Origin: Tomitella biformata AHU 1821
GTDB taxonomy: Bacteria > Actinomycetota > Actinomycetes > Mycobacteriales > Mycobacteriaceae
DNA length: 33,791 nucleotides
NCBI RefSeq assembly: GCF_000524475.1
Contig: NZ_BAVQ01000038.1
Location: 1-33,791, forward strand
Direction of reading: 5' to 3'
Below, in pieces: positions 1 to 8,954 of this stretch; position 1 is the first letter of the stretch; every line of letters starts with the position of its first letter. Made by a program: the position numbers and the translations under genes. The notes under the pieces are model-generated. The model was given only the letters and a program-made list of their open reading frames with translations. It did no database searches and was not told the DNA's origin.

Positions 1-106
1 ATTTACGTGAGACACCCGATTTTCCTGGGCCGGACGGTCAACCACCGCCACAACGAGAATAACCACACGAGAACGCCCGGACGGCAAGACAAGCTATCGG
101 CAGCCA

Positions 107-112
107 TACAAT
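107..112 (+). promoter_or_regulatory. Possible -10 element of rmuC
   Basis: TACAAT matches the actinobacterial -10 pattern TAnnnT. It overlaps the first in-frame ATG (111), which would then lie upstream of the transcript, leaving about 65 bases of leader before the ATG at 183. No convincing -35 is visible. Positions 1-106 show no gene. Confidence 0.25.
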
Positions 113-182
113 GCCCGGCAACACAGCACCCTCACCTGCGCTTTTCTCGAAACTGTCACACCCTCGGCGCATCATCCCCACC

Positions 183-1397
183 ATGAACGCTCTGTCAGCA
201 ATCGGACTGCTCGCCGCGCTGCTTCTCGGTGCCCTATTGGGCTGGCTGGCCCATGCCTCGCGAACCGGTGATCGGCTCGCCCGCGCAGAAGCCCTGCTCG
301 AGGCGCGCGAGGATGGGGAGCGCACCCTGCTGACTTCCCTCAACGCTGTCAACGCCGACTCGGCCCAACGCCAGGCCGGGGCGGTGGGGGCTCAGATGGC
401 TCATATCGTGGGCCCGCTCCGAGACGCCGTGGGGACCCTGGCCAAACAGGTGGAGGCGATCGAGCGTGAGCGGGTCCACGCCTATGCGGGCCTGACCGAA
501 CAGGTGGTCGGCATGCGCCGGGCCTCCCAGCAGCTGACCGCGCAGACCACCCAGCTAGTTGGAGCCCTGCGTTCGCCGCAGATCCGGGGCCGGTGGGGCG
601 AACTGCAGTTGGAGCGGGTAGTCGAACTCGCCGGTATGACCCGGCACTGCGATTTCGACACCCAGGTGTCGGCCGATGCTGCCGAGGGTGGGCGCACCAC
701 CAAGGTCCGCCCCGACATGATCGTCCGGCTCGCCGGCGGACGCCAGATCGTTGTGGACGCGAAGGTGCCCTTCTCCGCCTATCTGGACGCGCTGTCGGCC
801 GACAAGCCCCAAGACAAAGAGCAACTGATGTTCCGGCATGCGGCGCAGTTGCGCAGCCATGTGGACCAACTGGCGGCGAAGTCGTACTGGCAGTCCTTCG
901 ATCCAACCCCGGAATTCGTGGTGCTCTTCGTCCCCGGCGACCCTTTTCTCGACGCCGCACTGTCCACTGACCCCGGTCTGCTCGAGTTCGCGTTCAGCAA
1001 AAATGTTGTGCTCACCACCCCCACGACTCTGATCGCGCTCCTGCGCACCGTGGCGTTGACGTGGCGGCAGGAGGCGTTCTCGCGCGATGCCACAGCGATT
1101 CACAACCTCGGCAAGGAGCTGTATCAGCGGCTAGACACGATGGCCCGGCACATGGATAAGGCCGGTGGCCACCTTGGGAAGGCCGTGGAGGCATTCAATG
1201 CCACGGCCGCGTCCATGGAGTCCCGAGTGATGGTGACCGCCCGGAAACTCGCCGAGCTCGATGTTTCCAGCGACCAGCCGGCGGAGATTCGGCGGGTAGA
1301 CGAGTCGCCTAGGCACCTCCGGGCCGCATCGACACGCGAGACCGACATGTCTACAAATGCCACTCCCCTGACCAATACAGCTAACCTCGGGGGGTGA
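183..1397 (+). CDS. rmuC: DNA recombination protein RmuC family
   Basis: RmuC proteins are membrane-anchored, coiled-coil proteins with a restriction-endonuclease-like core, linked to limiting rearrangements at inverted repeats. The 404-residue product opens with one membrane segment (residues about 4-24), followed by an Ala/Glu/Arg-rich helical stretch (about 28-130). The RmuC core starts with RGRWGELQLERVVELAGM (135-152), and a VVDAK segment carries the nuclease-like Asp-x-Lys. I chose the ATG at 183 because it places the membrane anchor at the N-terminus; an upstream in-frame ATG at 111 lies within a -10-like hexamer. No Shine-Dalgarno is clear at either start. The last codons overlap the next gene by 4 bases (GTGA), so the two are probably cotranscribed and translationally coupled. 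Family assignment is firm; the exact role in Actinobacteria is inferred. Confidence 0.88.
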   Translation: MNALSAIGLLAALLLGALLGWLAHASRTGDRLARAEALLEAREDGERTLLTSLNAVNADSAQRQAGAVGAQMAHIVGPLRDAVGTLAKQVEAIERERVHAYAGLTEQVVGMRRASQQLTAQTTQLVGALRSPQIRGRWGELQLERVVELAGMTRHCDFDTQVSADAAEGGRTTKVRPDMIVRLAGGRQIVVDAKVPFSAYLDALSADKPQDKEQLMFRHAAQLRSHVDQLAAKSYWQSFDPTPEFVVLFVPGDPFLDAALSTDPGLLEFAFSKNVVLTTPTTLIALLRTVALTWRQEAFSRDATAIHNLGKELYQRLDTMARHMDKAGGHLGKAVEAFNATAASMESRVMVTARKLAELDVSSDQPAEIRRVDESPRHLRAASTRETDMSTNATPLTNTANLGG

Positions 1398-2536
1398 CAG
1401 TTACTCAACGCGCCCGAGGACGAGTACCACTCGACCAACGGTCGGTGCTTCAGTCTGTGTCTGGCCTGCCCTGGTGGGGTGCGTTGGCATGTGCGGCGAT
1501 CCCCATCACGATCGGCTATCTGATTGACGATATCGCCGGCTCAGAGCTCACCATGTTCTTCAGCGTGATGTTCTTCATCGGCTGTGTCGCCGCCGTGCTG
1601 ATGGTCCAGAATAAGTCGCTGTTCACCGCCATGGTGCAGCCACCGCTGCTGCTGATCATCGCCGTCCCCTTGGCATATAAGACCTTCGCGGTAGGGCCCA
1701 CGCAGGGCTTGAAGAGCCTGGTGTTGGACTTGGTCCTGCCCCTCATCGACCGGTTCCCCACCATGGCGTTCACCACAGTGGTTGTCTGGGTCATCGGCGC
1801 ATTCAGGCTCACGCTGTACATCCAGGAACGCCGCGGAAAACAAGGCGCCGCAGGCCGTCGTCGGTCGCCCACGGGCTCCCCGAGGACCACGAACCGCGAG
1901 ACGGTCTCAGCCTCCTCCGCCGCGACTCGCAGCGACTCGGCGCGGCAGGCGCCACTGCGAAAGCCTGCAGCACGCTCATCGGCAGCAGCGGACAGGCCCG
2001 CGGCCGGCCAGCGCTCGGCGACTCCTCGAGCTGCCTCGCCCAGGTCTGCCGCAGCCAATCCCTCTGCAGCCAATCCTGCTGCCGCTGTCCCCGACGCACA
2101 CCGCAGCAACGAACCACGCCAGAGCGGCAGCGTGCCACCGAATACTCGGACCCGGCGGGCGTCCGCGCAGCCGTCCCGCGAAGATCCACGTTCCCCGGAT
2201 CGGCAGCCGCGTACGCACCGTGACGATGTGCCCCGGACCCGCAGTTCGCGCGGCCACCGTTATGCCGGCGAACCCCAACAGTCGTCACAGCCCAGCCAGC
2301 CGGCACCACGCAGGAGCCCTCCGCCACCCGCAACCGATGAGCCCACCACGACCACGGGTCGGCGTCGGAGGCAGCAGGAGTCGGTGCGCGAGTTCGCGGA
2401 GCGCCAGGCCGAGGTGCCGCGCTACCGGGCGAACCGGCCGGAGAAGCCTCGCCCGGACACAGCAGATCCGGGCAAGACAAGTCCGGACGAGAAGTCGGAC
2501 TATCCCAGGCTGCCCAACGTCCGGTACCGCGACTAG
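1394..2536 (+). CDS. DUF6542-type membrane protein with disordered Pro/Arg/Ser-rich tail
   Basis: The 380-residue product starts at the GTG inside the GTGA overlap with rmuC. Residues about 25-145 contain four hydrophobic segments, the last running from VVVWVIGAF into a basic sequence (RLTLYIQERRG). This matches the N-terminal membrane domain of mycobacterial Rv1111c-like DUF6542 proteins. From about residue 150 to the end the chain is low complexity, rich in Arg, Ser, Pro and Ala, and predicted to be disordered and strongly basic, with an imprecise repeat SAANP around residues 220-230. The tail probably faces the cytoplasm; what it binds is unknown. Function is unknown. The gene converges on ispH, as Rv1111c does with lytB2 in mycobacteria. 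Confidence 0.75.
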   Translation: MTVTQRARGRVPLDQRSVLQSVSGLPWWGALACAAIPITIGYLIDDIAGSELTMFFSVMFFIGCVAAVLMVQNKSLFTAMVQPPLLLIIAVPLAYKTFAVGPTQGLKSLVLDLVLPLIDRFPTMAFTTVVVWVIGAFRLTLYIQERRGKQGAAGRRRSPTGSPRTTNRETVSASSAATRSDSARQAPLRKPAARSSAAADRPAAGQRSATPRAASPRSAAANPSAANPAAAVPDAHRSNEPRQSGSVPPNTRTRRASAQPSREDPRSPDRQPRTHRDDVPRTRSSRGHRYAGEPQQSSQPSQPAPRRSPPPPATDEPTTTTGRRRRQQESVREFAERQAEVPRYRANRPEKPRPDTADPGKTSPDEKSDYPRLPNVRYRD

Positions 2537-2605
2537 CCAGTCCAGACCCCCAGTCCAGACCTCTAGTCCTGGCTGTTCGCCCAGCTCGTTCGCCCTCAAC
2601 GCCAA

Positions 2606-2645
2606 AATTGCCCGCCACCTCAGTTTCCCGAGGTGGCGGGCAATT
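2606..2645. terminator. Bidirectional hairpin terminator
   Basis: A perfect 16-bp stem (AATTGCCCGCCACCTC at 2606-2621 with its complement at 2630-2645) encloses an 8-base loop between the convergent DUF6542 gene and ispH. The arms end in AATT, and four A's precede the left arm, giving a short U-rich tail for the minus-strand transcript. It probably stops transcription from both sides. Confidence 0.8.
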
Positions 2646-2691
2646 CGCACTGCAGGGCCTCCTGCGCTGTGGGGCTGTCAGCCCGGTGGCA

Positions 2692-3681
2692 TCAGCTGGG
2701 CTTGACCGTCAGGTTCAGGACGCGGCTGGGACGCAGTTCCCGGGGCAAGGAGAACACAAGCGTCTCCTGTGCGGTCTTGACGGGCTCGACGTCGGCGTAC
2801 CCATGCTCGGAGAGCAGGTCCAGAACCCCTCGCACCAGAATCTCGGGCACTGACGCGCCGGAAGTCAGGCCGACCGTCCGCACACCCTCGAGCCAGGCCA
2901 GGTCGATCTCGTTCGCGTAGTCCACCAGGTGGGACGCCTTGGCTCCGGCCTGCAACGCCACCTCGACGAGCCGCACCGAGTTTGACGAGTTCTCTGAGCC
3001 GACCACGATCACCAGGTCGCAGCGCGGAGCCATCTCCTTGACGGCGACCTGGCGGTTCTGCGTCGCGTAGCAAATATCGTCGCTCGGCGGGTCCTGCAGG
3101 TCGGGGAAACGCTCCCGCAGCTTCCGTACGGTGAGCATGGTCTCATCAACGCTCAGTGTGGTCTGCGAGAGCCAGATGACCTTGGACTCGTCCCGCACAG
3201 TCACCTTGTCGACGTCCTCAGGGCCATTGACGACCTGTACGTGATCGGGCGCCTCGCCCGCCGTGCCCTCGACCTCTTCGTGCCCGTCATGGCCGATCAG
3301 CAGGATGTCGAAGTCGTCGCGCGCGAACCGCTTGGCCTCCTGGTGGACCTTGGTCACCAGCGGGCAAGTCGCGTCGATGGTGTGCAGGTGGCGATTGTCG
3401 GCGGCGTCGCGAACCGCCGGCGAGACGCCGTGCGCGGAGAACACCAGCAGCGAGCCCTCCGGCACCTCGTCCGTCTCGTCGACGAAGATCACACCCTGTT
3501 CCATCAAGGTGTCCACCACATGGCGGTTGTGGACGATCTCCTTGCGCACGTAGATGGGCGCGCCGTGTTTCTTCAGTGCACGTTCGACGGTTTCAACCGC
3601 ACGATCGACGCCAGCGCAATAGCCGCGCGGCTCGGCAAGTAGAACTCGCTTTTCACCAGCAGGAATGACAGAGGCAGACAT
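2692..3681 (-). CDS. ispH: 4-hydroxy-3-methylbut-2-enyl diphosphate reductase
   Basis: IspH (LytB) performs the last step of the MEP isoprenoid pathway, reducing HMBPP to IPP and DMAPP with a 4Fe-4S cluster in the cytoplasm. The 329-residue product has the three conserved cluster cysteines, C22 (EPRGYCAGV), C106 (DATCPLV) and C204 (DICYATQNR), and the HEEVEGT segment (about 134-140) that holds the conserved His and catalytic Glu. Length is normal for the family. I chose the ATG at 3681 (MSASVIPAG) because homology starts about 10 residues later; the frame stays open well upstream, but that part is not IspH-like and crosses the divergent neighbour. The start lies 6 bases after a TACGAT hexamer, suggesting a leaderless transcript. 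The divergent lipid-droplet gene begins 76 bases away. Confidence 0.96.
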   Translation of the reverse strand: MSASVIPAGEKRVLLAEPRGYCAGVDRAVETVERALKKHGAPIYVRKEIVHNRHVVDTLMEQGVIFVDETDEVPEGSLLVFSAHGVSPAVRDAADNRHLHTIDATCPLVTKVHQEAKRFARDDFDILLIGHDGHEEVEGTAGEAPDHVQVVNGPEDVDKVTVRDESKVIWLSQTTLSVDETMLTVRKLRERFPDLQDPPSDDICYATQNRQVAVKEMAPRCDLVIVVGSENSSNSVRLVEVALQAGAKASHLVDYANEIDLAWLEGVRTVGLTSGASVPEILVRGVLDLLSEHGYADVEPVKTAQETLVFSLPRELRPSRVLNLTVKPS

Positions 3682-3687
3682 GACCCC

Positions 3688-3693
3688 ATCGTA
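3688..3693 (-). promoter_or_regulatory. -10 element for leaderless ispH
   Basis: On the minus strand TACGAT (TAnnnT) is followed by six bases, GGGGTC, and then the ATG. A transcript starting about 7 bases after the -10 would begin at the start codon. The GGGG could act as a poor Shine-Dalgarno only if the leader is longer. Confidence 0.45.
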
Positions 3694-3757
3694 CGTATGT
3701 AAAACGCTGGCGGCACCTCGCCTACCATCGACCCGAGGTATAGGGCACTCTAGAGGA

Positions 3758-4360
3758 ATGATCCGTCCCCCTTTTATGGCGAGAGTGGCCGCTGGCTTGG
3801 CTTTGACCCTCGTTGAAGAAACCCGTCGGCTGCCCACCACCGCGGTGACTTTGCCCATGACTTCGGTGAGCCTGATGCTGCAGACCACCATGCGGGTCCA
3901 GCAGACCATCACCGGCCTCGCGATCAAGGGCGACCAGGCGCTGTCATTCATGTATCCCGCCCGAGAGCAGCCCGAATGGGCGGTTTTCGATGAGGATCAG
4001 ACACCTGATGCAGACCTGCCCGCGGTGAAGGCGGACCGTGGCACGGAGGCTGGCGGAATCGGGCGTTTCGCGCTGTACTCCACACCGATCGCCGCGGTGG
4101 AGGCGACCACTGGGCCAGCCGAAGTGAAGGCGTCAGGTGCCGTCGAGGCTGCCGCTTCGACTCCGGAGTCCGCTGAGAAGTCAGGCGTCGTGGAGTACCT
4201 CAACTATGACGGGCTCACCCTCGCCCAGCTCCGCTCGCGGTTGCGCACGCTGTCCTTGGATGAGCTCGCGGAACTGCTGACGCATGAGCGCGCCGGATCC
4301 GCTCGCTCGCCGTATCTGACGATGCTGGAGAACCGCATCGCCAGCACCCCCGCCAAGTGA
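3758..4360 (+). CDS. Lipid droplet-associated protein, Rv1109c family
   Basis: The 200-residue product resembles the Rv1109c-type protein family annotated as lipid droplet-associated in mycolic-acid bacteria, where it is thought to coat triacylglycerol inclusions. Residues 1-75 are apolar and amphipathic ([26 protein letters not shown]..., then repeated Thr/Met/Val runs), suited to a lipid surface. An acidic, Ala-rich linker spans about 85-150. The C-terminal 40 residues ([27 protein letters not shown]) form a charged helical segment. The ATG at 3758 was chosen because AGAGGA precedes it directly and the apolar region starts there. It overlaps xseA by 4 bases (GTGA), as its mycobacterial counterpart is linked to xseA. 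Assignment rests on synteny and pattern memory. Confidence 0.72.
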   Translation: MIRPPFMARVAAGLALTLVEETRRLPTTAVTLPMTSVSLMLQTTMRVQQTITGLAIKGDQALSFMYPAREQPEWAVFDEDQTPDADLPAVKADRGTEAGGIGRFALYSTPIAAVEATTGPAEVKASGAVEAAASTPESAEKSGVVEYLNYDGLTLAQLRSRLRTLSLDELAELLTHERAGSARSPYLTMLENRIASTPAK

Positions 4361-5607
4361 CCGCACCCCAGGCCCGTCCGGCCCAGGGTGCCAGCACTGC
4401 GGAGCAGCCGTGGCCTGTGCGCGTGGTCGCGACGAAGATCTCGGATTGGATCAACCGTCTCGGCTCCATCTGGGTTGAGGGCGAGATCACGCAACTCAAC
4501 GCGCGGCCGGGCACCCGCACCGCGTTCATCGTGCTGCGGGACCCGTCCGCGGACATGTCCCTGTCCATCACCTGCTCCCCCACCCTGCTGCGCGATTCCC
4601 CGGTTCCGCTGACCGAGGGCAGCCGCGTGGTCGTCTACGGCAAGCCGACGTTCTACACCGGCCGCGGCACGCTCTCACTGCGGGTCACGGAGATCCGTGC
4701 CGTCGGGATCGGCGAGCTGCTTGCGCGCATCGAGCGACTGCGGCAACTGCTCGCGGCGGAGGGCTTGTTCGACCCCCGCCTCAAGCGTCCGCTGCCGTTC
4801 CTGCCAGGCACGATTGGGCTGATCACCGGGCGCGCCAGCGCGGCCGAGCGCGATGTCCTTTCGGTGGCCCAGCGTCGGTGGCCGGACGTCCGCTTCGAGG
4901 TCCGAAACACCCCGGTGCAGGGCACCACCGCCGTCCCGTTGGTCATCGAGGCGCTCCGGGAGCTCGACGCGAACCCTGCCGTGGAGGTCATCATCATCGC
5001 CCGCGGCGGCGGCAGCGTCGAGGACCTGCTGCCGTTCTCCGACGAGGCACTGTGCCGCGCGGTCTCCAAGGCCACCACCCCGGTGGTCAGCGCCATCGGG
5101 CACGAGCCCGATAATCCGCTGCTCGACCATGTCGCCGATCTCCGCGCGGCCACACCCACGGACGCAGCGAAAATGGTGGTGCCCGACGTTATTGCGGAAC
5201 GCGCGCTGGTCTCGGAACTGCGCGGTCGCAGCGCGAGCGCCCTGCGTTCCTGGGTCCAACGCGAGATGCACGGACTGGCCCAGATCCGGAGCCGTCCGGT
5301 GCTCGCCAACCCTCTCGGTGCGATGGAGCAGAAATCTGAGGAGGTCACCCGGCTACTCGCCAACGTCCGGCGCGATGTCCAGCGTGGAGTCGCCGCCGAG
5401 CAGACGACGCTGGCGCACCTCGCTGCCCGCCTCACCACCCTGGGCCCCGCCGCGACGCTTGCCCGCGGCTACGCGGTGGTGCAGCGGATCCTGCCCGACG
5501 CCACCACGGAGGTGCTGCGGTCCGTCCAAGACGCGCCGCCCGGCGCACAGATCCGCGTTCGAGTCGCCGACGGCGCGGTCCGCGCCGCCGTCATCGGCAA
5601 GGACTGA
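4357..5607 (+). CDS. xseA: Exodeoxyribonuclease VII large subunit
   Basis: XseA is the catalytic subunit of exonuclease VII, which degrades single-stranded DNA from both ends in mismatch repair and DNA damage processing. The 416-residue product has an N-terminal OB-fold (about 19-115, with [22 protein letters not shown] at its core), then the catalytic domain with [10 protein letters not shown] (215-224), GHEPD (248-252; many bacteria have GHETD) and [11 protein letters not shown] (261-271). A helical region with many Glu and Arg follows, and a C-terminal segment (LARGYAVV) closes it. It starts at the GTG of the GTGA overlap with the upstream gene and lies 33 bases before xseB, so the three genes appear to form one operon. 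Confidence 0.96.
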   Translation: MTAPQARPAQGASTAEQPWPVRVVATKISDWINRLGSIWVEGEITQLNARPGTRTAFIVLRDPSADMSLSITCSPTLLRDSPVPLTEGSRVVVYGKPTFYTGRGTLSLRVTEIRAVGIGELLARIERLRQLLAAEGLFDPRLKRPLPFLPGTIGLITGRASAAERDVLSVAQRRWPDVRFEVRNTPVQGTTAVPLVIEALRELDANPAVEVIIIARGGGSVEDLLPFSDEALCRAVSKATTPVVSAIGHEPDNPLLDHVADLRAATPTDAAKMVVPDVIAERALVSELRGRSASALRSWVQREMHGLAQIRSRPVLANPLGAMEQKSEEVTRLLANVRRDVQRGVAAEQTTLAHLAARLTTLGPAATLARGYAVVQRILPDATTEVLRSVQDAPPGAQIRVRVADGAVRAAVIGKD

Positions 5608-5640
5608 CTCTCCATCCCCTTCAATCGTTAGGAATAAGCA

Positions 5641-5868
5641 GTGAGCAGCACCGATGAGAAGCCCGTCGACGAGCTCGGCTACGAGGACGCGCGCGATGAG
5701 TTGATCGACGTGGTCCGTGTCCTCGAGCAGGGCGGCCTGGATCTGGACGCTTCGCTATCTCTGTGGGAGCGGGGCGAGAAGCTGGCCAAGCGCTGCGAGT
5801 TCCACCTGGCCGGGGCCCGCGAGCGCATCGAGAAGACCCTTGCCGAGGGCACTGCCGACCAGGGCTGA
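5641..5868 (+). CDS. xseB: Exodeoxyribonuclease VII small subunit
   Basis: XseB binds several copies per XseA along the coiled-coil of the large subunit and is needed for exonuclease VII activity. The 75-residue product is of normal length and carries the family signature GYEDARDEL...[24 protein letters not shown] (residues about 13-50), predicted to form two helices. It starts with GTG preceded by TTAGGAAT about 7 bases upstream. It is the last gene of its operon; its stop lies only 8 bases from the stop of the convergent DUF4245 gene, with no terminator hairpin between them, so transcripts from the two sides should overlap. Confidence 0.95.
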   Translation: MSSTDEKPVDELGYEDARDELIDVVRVLEQGGLDLDASLSLWERGEKLAKRCEFHLAGARERIEKTLAEGTADQG

Positions 5869-5876
5869 CTGGCTAG

Positions 5877-6449
5877 CTAGCTGGTTGGCAGGGGCTGGGC
5901 CTGGCTGAAGGCTGTTGCCAGTGCCGAGAATTCCTCCGGCGAGCCGCTACCGGTAATGGAGACGCTCGAGTTCGGTAGCTGCGCCACCCATAGGGTCTCG
6001 GCGTCCGCGTCCGAGAACACCGCCCAGACCTGGTCGCCGATCACCTCTTCGCCCGTGATGTTCCGCGAGCCCGAGGCCGTGAACTGCTGCAGCATGTCGG
6101 CGGAGATGCCCGACTGCGTGATCTGCAAGAACGTCGTCCGATCGGTGACGTAGCCGAGGTTCACGGCCACGCCGCCGTCCGTGTTCGCGATCTCCACAGT
6201 CCCGCCGGAGTTGGTGGTCCAGCCCTCGGGAGTCGCCGGCAGCCGCAGCGGGAAGGCCACCTTTTTAGCCTGCGAGCTAAGCGCGAGTTGGGCGTCGTAC
6301 CTGGGGATCTCGCCCACCGACGGTCCGCCCGGACGGAACGCGCAGGAGCCTGCAATCCCCGCGACTATAAGGCAGATAATGACGAACGGAATCAGCGTCA
6401 TGACCATGTCGCGACTGCTCAAGTGTAAACGGGACTGTTGGTTTGCCAC
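5877..6449 (-). CDS. DUF4245 membrane-anchored protein (Rv1100-like)
   Basis: The 190-residue product starts with a short cytoplasmic stretch including SSRDMVMTLIPF, then one membrane segment (about 16-36). The rest (about 45-190) would lie outside the membrane and is a mixed alpha/beta domain containing LPATPEGWTTNSGG and VAVNLGYVTDRTTFLQITQS, typical of DUF4245, a family nearly confined to Actinobacteria. Function is unknown. In M. tuberculosis the homolog sits next to glpX, transcribed away from it, as here. The GTG at 6449 lies 6 bases after a GATACT hexamer, with no well-spaced Shine-Dalgarno, so the mRNA is probably leaderless. It converges on xseB. Confidence 0.82.
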   Translation of the reverse strand: MANQQSRLHLSSRDMVMTLIPFVIICLIVAGIAGSCAFRPGGPSVGEIPRYDAQLALSSQAKKVAFPLRLPATPEGWTTNSGGTVEIANTDGGVAVNLGYVTDRTTFLQITQSGISADMLQQFTASGSRNITGEEVIGDQVWAVFSDADAETLWVAQLPNSSVSITGSGSPEEFSALATAFSQAQPLPTS

Positions 6450-6455
6450 GCCCCT

Positions 6456-6461
6456 AGTATC
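6456..6461 (-). promoter_or_regulatory. -10 element for leaderless DUF4245 gene
   Basis: On the minus strand GATACT, one base from the sigma-A optimum TATACT, is followed by six bases (AGGGGC) and the GTG start. The AGGGG is only 1-2 bases from the GTG, too close for a normal Shine-Dalgarno. Confidence 0.45.
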
Positions 6462-6560
6462 GCAGCCAGCCGAACGCTGGTTGGACTCCGGTGCGAGTCA
6501 GCGACCGGCGCTCTGCGAGAATTGACCCAAATTCCGGACATTCACCCATCAGCCGCGCGT

Positions 6561-6566
6561 TAACCT
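6561..6566 (+). promoter_or_regulatory. -10 element of glpX
   Basis: TAACCT fits TAnnnT and would start transcription near 6573, giving a leader of about 30 bases that contains AGGAGG (about 6588-6593) ahead of the ATG at 6603. A weak TTCACC lies at 6541-6546 with a short 14-base spacer. Confidence 0.35.
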
Positions 6567-6602
6567 CGCGTGTCTGATGACCTGCCTAGGAGGACGCGCC
6601 CT

Positions 6603-7622
6603 ATGACGGCCACATCTGCACCCACGCACCGCGAGGCTCCCGATCGCAACCTCGCCATGGAGTTGGTGCGCGTGACAGAGGCGGCTGCCATGGCGGCCGG
6701 ACGCTGGGTCGGGCGCGGTGATAAAGAGGGCGGCGACGGCGCAGCGGTAGACGCCATGCGCCACATGGTCAGCTCGGTCTCCATGCGCGGCGTCGTCGTG
6801 ATCGGCGAGGGCGAGAAGGACGAGGCCCCGATGCTGTACAACGGCGAAGAGGTCGGCAACGGCGACGGCCCCGACTGCGACGTCGCGGTTGACCCCGTCG
6901 ACGGCACGACGCTGATGTCCAAGGGCATGCCGAACTCCATCGCGGTCCTGGCGTGCGCCGACCGCGGCGCCATGTTCGACCCGTCCGCCGTCTTCTACAT
7001 GGAGAAGATCGCGGTGGGCCCGGACGCCGCCGACGTTATCGACATTGAGGCCCCGATCCTCGAGAACATCCGCCGCGTCGCCAAGACGAAGCGCTCGGAC
7101 GTGTCCGAGGTGACGGTGTGCATCCTCGACCGTCCCCGCCACGCCAAGCTGATCCAGGACGTCCGCGACACCGGCGCGCGCATCCAGCTGATCTCCGATG
7201 GCGATGTCGCCGGCGCCATCGCCACCGCGCGCCCCGAGTCCGGCGTCGACATTCTGCTAGGCATCGGCGGCACCCCCGAGGGCATCATCGCGGCCGCCGC
7301 GATGCGCTGCATGGGCGGCGCGCTGCAGGGCAAGCTCGCCCCGATGGACGACGCGGAGCGCGAGAAGGCGATCGCGGCCGGGCATGACCTGGACCGCGTG
7401 CTGTTCACCGAGGACCTCGTCTCCGGCGAGAACATCTTCTTCTGCGCCACCGGCGTCACTGATGGCGACCTACTGCGCGGCGTGCGCTACGCGGGCGGCG
7501 GCGCGACGACGCACTCCATCGTCATGCGCAGCAAGTCCGGCACGGTCCGCATGGTCGAGGCACATCACCGGCTTGCAAAGCTGCGCGAGTACACCACGGT
7601 GGACTTCACCCACCAGGGCTAG
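6603..7622 (+). CDS. glpX: Fructose-1,6-bisphosphatase class II
   Basis: GlpX hydrolyses fructose-1,6-bisphosphate to fructose-6-phosphate, the committed step of gluconeogenesis, and is the main FBPase in mycobacteria. The 339-residue product has the metal-binding GEGEKDEAP (68-76) and DPVDGTT (97-103), plus [43 protein letters not shown] and a C-terminal [15 protein letters not shown], all class II hallmarks. The ATG at 6603 follows AGGAGG by 9 bases; a GTG at 6570 in the same frame lies too close to the probable -10 to be used. A strong hairpin 23 bases past the stop ends the unit. In mycobacteria glpX is directly followed by the fumarase gene; here 3.5 kb with a P450 gene, tetR and a secreted protein gene separates them. 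Confidence 0.96.
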   Translation: MTATSAPTHREAPDRNLAMELVRVTEAAAMAAGRWVGRGDKEGGDGAAVDAMRHMVSSVSMRGVVVIGEGEKDEAPMLYNGEEVGNGDGPDCDVAVDPVDGTTLMSKGMPNSIAVLACADRGAMFDPSAVFYMEKIAVGPDAADVIDIEAPILENIRRVAKTKRSDVSEVTVCILDRPRHAKLIQDVRDTGARIQLISDGDVAGAIATARPESGVDILLGIGGTPEGIIAAAAMRCMGGALQGKLAPMDDAEREKAIAAGHDLDRVLFTEDLVSGENIFFCATGVTDGDLLRGVRYAGGGATTHSIVMRSKSGTVRMVEAHHRLAKLREYTTVDFTHQG

Positions 7623-7644
7623 ACGCGGAAGAGCTAAGACGGAC

Positions 7645-7690
7645 ACAGCCCGGCCGGGACAGCCCGCAATCGCTGCTCCGGCCGGGCTGT
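7645..7690. terminator. Bidirectional hairpin terminator
   Basis: A perfect 13-bp stem (ACAGCCCGGCCGG at 7645-7657 and its complement at 7678-7690) has a 20-base loop. It lies 22 bases after the glpX stop and 1 base beyond the stop of the convergent P450 gene. There is no strong U tract. Confidence 0.65.
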
Positions 7691-7691
7691 C

Positions 7692-8903
7692 TCAGCTACT
7701 CAGCCCCGTCGCGGGCAGCTTCGTCCAGCCACGGGTGAAGGCGGACTTCAGCCGCACCGCGTTGTCGAGGTCCACACCGACGTTGGGGTGCCGGGCCAGC
7801 AGCTCCTCCAACGCGATCCGCCCCTGCAACCGTGCCAGGTGCGAGCCGATGCAGAAGTGCACGCCGCTGCTGAACCCGAGGTGTCGCGGGATGCGCCGGG
7901 TGATGTCGAGTTCCCCTGCGGTGGGGCCGTATTCGCGCTCGTCACGGTTCCCGGACGCATAGAGCATCATGACCTTCTCCCCCTCCGGGATCTCGATACC
8001 GTGGACCGTCACCGGCTTGAGGGTGGTTCGGGCCAAGCCCTGCGCTGATCCCTCGAGGCGCAGAAACTCCAGGAGGGCGTTGGGGATCAGCTCGGGCTCG
8101 GCGACGAGGCGGTCACGTTGCGCGTGGTCGCCGTCGAGCAGCATCACGCCGTGGGAGATGAGATTGCCGGTGGTGTCGTTGCCACCGGCCACCAGCACGA
8201 AGCAGAAGCCGAGGATGTCCCAGTCCGTGAGCCTCTCGCCATCGAGCTCGGCGTGGGCAAGGACGCTGATCATGTCGTCGCCGGGATTCGCGCGGCGGGC
8301 GGTGATGAGCTCCGAGAAATAGCCGAACATCTGCGCTACAGCGTCCTTGGCCTCTAGCGCTTGGATGTCGAACCCACTGTCCTGCAGCGAGGTCAGGGCC
8401 CGCACCCACGGGTCGAACTGGTCACGCTCGCCCTCCGGCAGGTCGAACAGCTCAGCCAACACGAAGGTCGGGATCTGCGAGGAGAAATCACCGTGCAGGT
8501 CCACCGTCTCCCCCTGCGCGATCATGGCGGCCATCTCGTCGAGGCGGCCGCGCACGAACTCGCGAATAAGCGGCTCCATCGACAGCACCCGATGCGGGGT
8601 GAAGCCCTTCGCGATGAGGCTGCGCAGGCGGGTATGGCGGGGCGGGTCAAGCATGACGATGGTCGGGGCGAGGCCGAGCTGGCCGATCTCGTCGGGGTAG
8701 AACGTCAGACCGCTCTCGGAGGAGAACGCGGAGTTGTCCCGCACCGCGGTCCAGATGTCCTCGAAGCGGGAGAGCGCCCAGAATCCGGGCTCGGCGTGCC
8801 GGTGGACGGGGTCGTTCTCGCGGAGTTCGTGGTACGCCGGGTAGGGGTTCGACTGGAAGGCGTCGCCGAAGGGGTCATACACGGTGGTCAGTGCCTGGGT
8901 CAT
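7692..8903 (-). CDS. Cytochrome P450
   Basis: A soluble class I bacterial P450 of 403 residues that would mono-oxygenate a small hydrophobic substrate using electrons from a ferredoxin. Motifs are complete: DPPRHTRLRSLIAKGFTP (C helix, 86-103), I-helix AGGNDTT (239-245), ExxR as EFLR (279-282), and the heme loop FSSGVHFCIG (344-353) with C351 as thiolate ligand. AGGNDTT has Asn before the Asp, as in several actinobacterial sterol and fatty-acid oxidising CYPs, but I cannot name a subfamily. I chose the ATG at 8903 because GAGGAG lies 7 bases upstream; an in-frame TTG at 8936 would sit inside the operator. No ferredoxin or reductase gene is nearby. It diverges from tetR and shares the operator region with it. 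Confidence 0.93.
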   Translation of the reverse strand: MTQALTTVYDPFGDAFQSNPYPAYHELRENDPVHRHAEPGFWALSRFEDIWTAVRDNSAFSSESGLTFYPDEIGQLGLAPTIVMLDPPRHTRLRSLIAKGFTPHRVLSMEPLIREFVRGRLDEMAAMIAQGETVDLHGDFSSQIPTFVLAELFDLPEGERDQFDPWVRALTSLQDSGFDIQALEAKDAVAQMFGYFSELITARRANPGDDMISVLAHAELDGERLTDWDILGFCFVLVAGGNDTTGNLISHGVMLLDGDHAQRDRLVAEPELIPNALLEFLRLEGSAQGLARTTLKPVTVHGIEIPEGEKVMMLYASGNRDEREYGPTAGELDITRRIPRHLGFSSGVHFCIGSHLARLQGRIALEELLARHPNVGVDLDNAVRLKSAFTRGWTKLPATGLSS

Positions 8904-8935
8904 GAGTGCTCCTCGTCCGTTCACGGATCTCGCCA

Positions 8936-8954
8936 ATTAACAGCGCCTGTTAAT
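8936..8954. promoter_or_regulatory. Palindromic TetR operator
   Basis: ATTAACAGCGCCTGTTAAT is a perfect 8-3-8 inverted repeat lying between the divergent P450 and tetR genes. It begins directly after the -10 of the P450 promoter and sits where the -35 of tetR should be, so a bound dimer would block both. A related half-site, CGTTAAT, recurs at 8961-8967. That the neighbouring TetR binds here is inferred. Confidence 0.75.

Noticed and set aside
6570-6602. GTG at 6570 as the glpX start
   Set aside because: It lies 4 bases from the probable -10 hexamer; the ATG at 6603 has AGGAGG.
8904-8936. TTG at 8936 as the P450 start
   Set aside because: It would lie inside the operator, and the ATG at 8903 has a well-placed GAGGAG.
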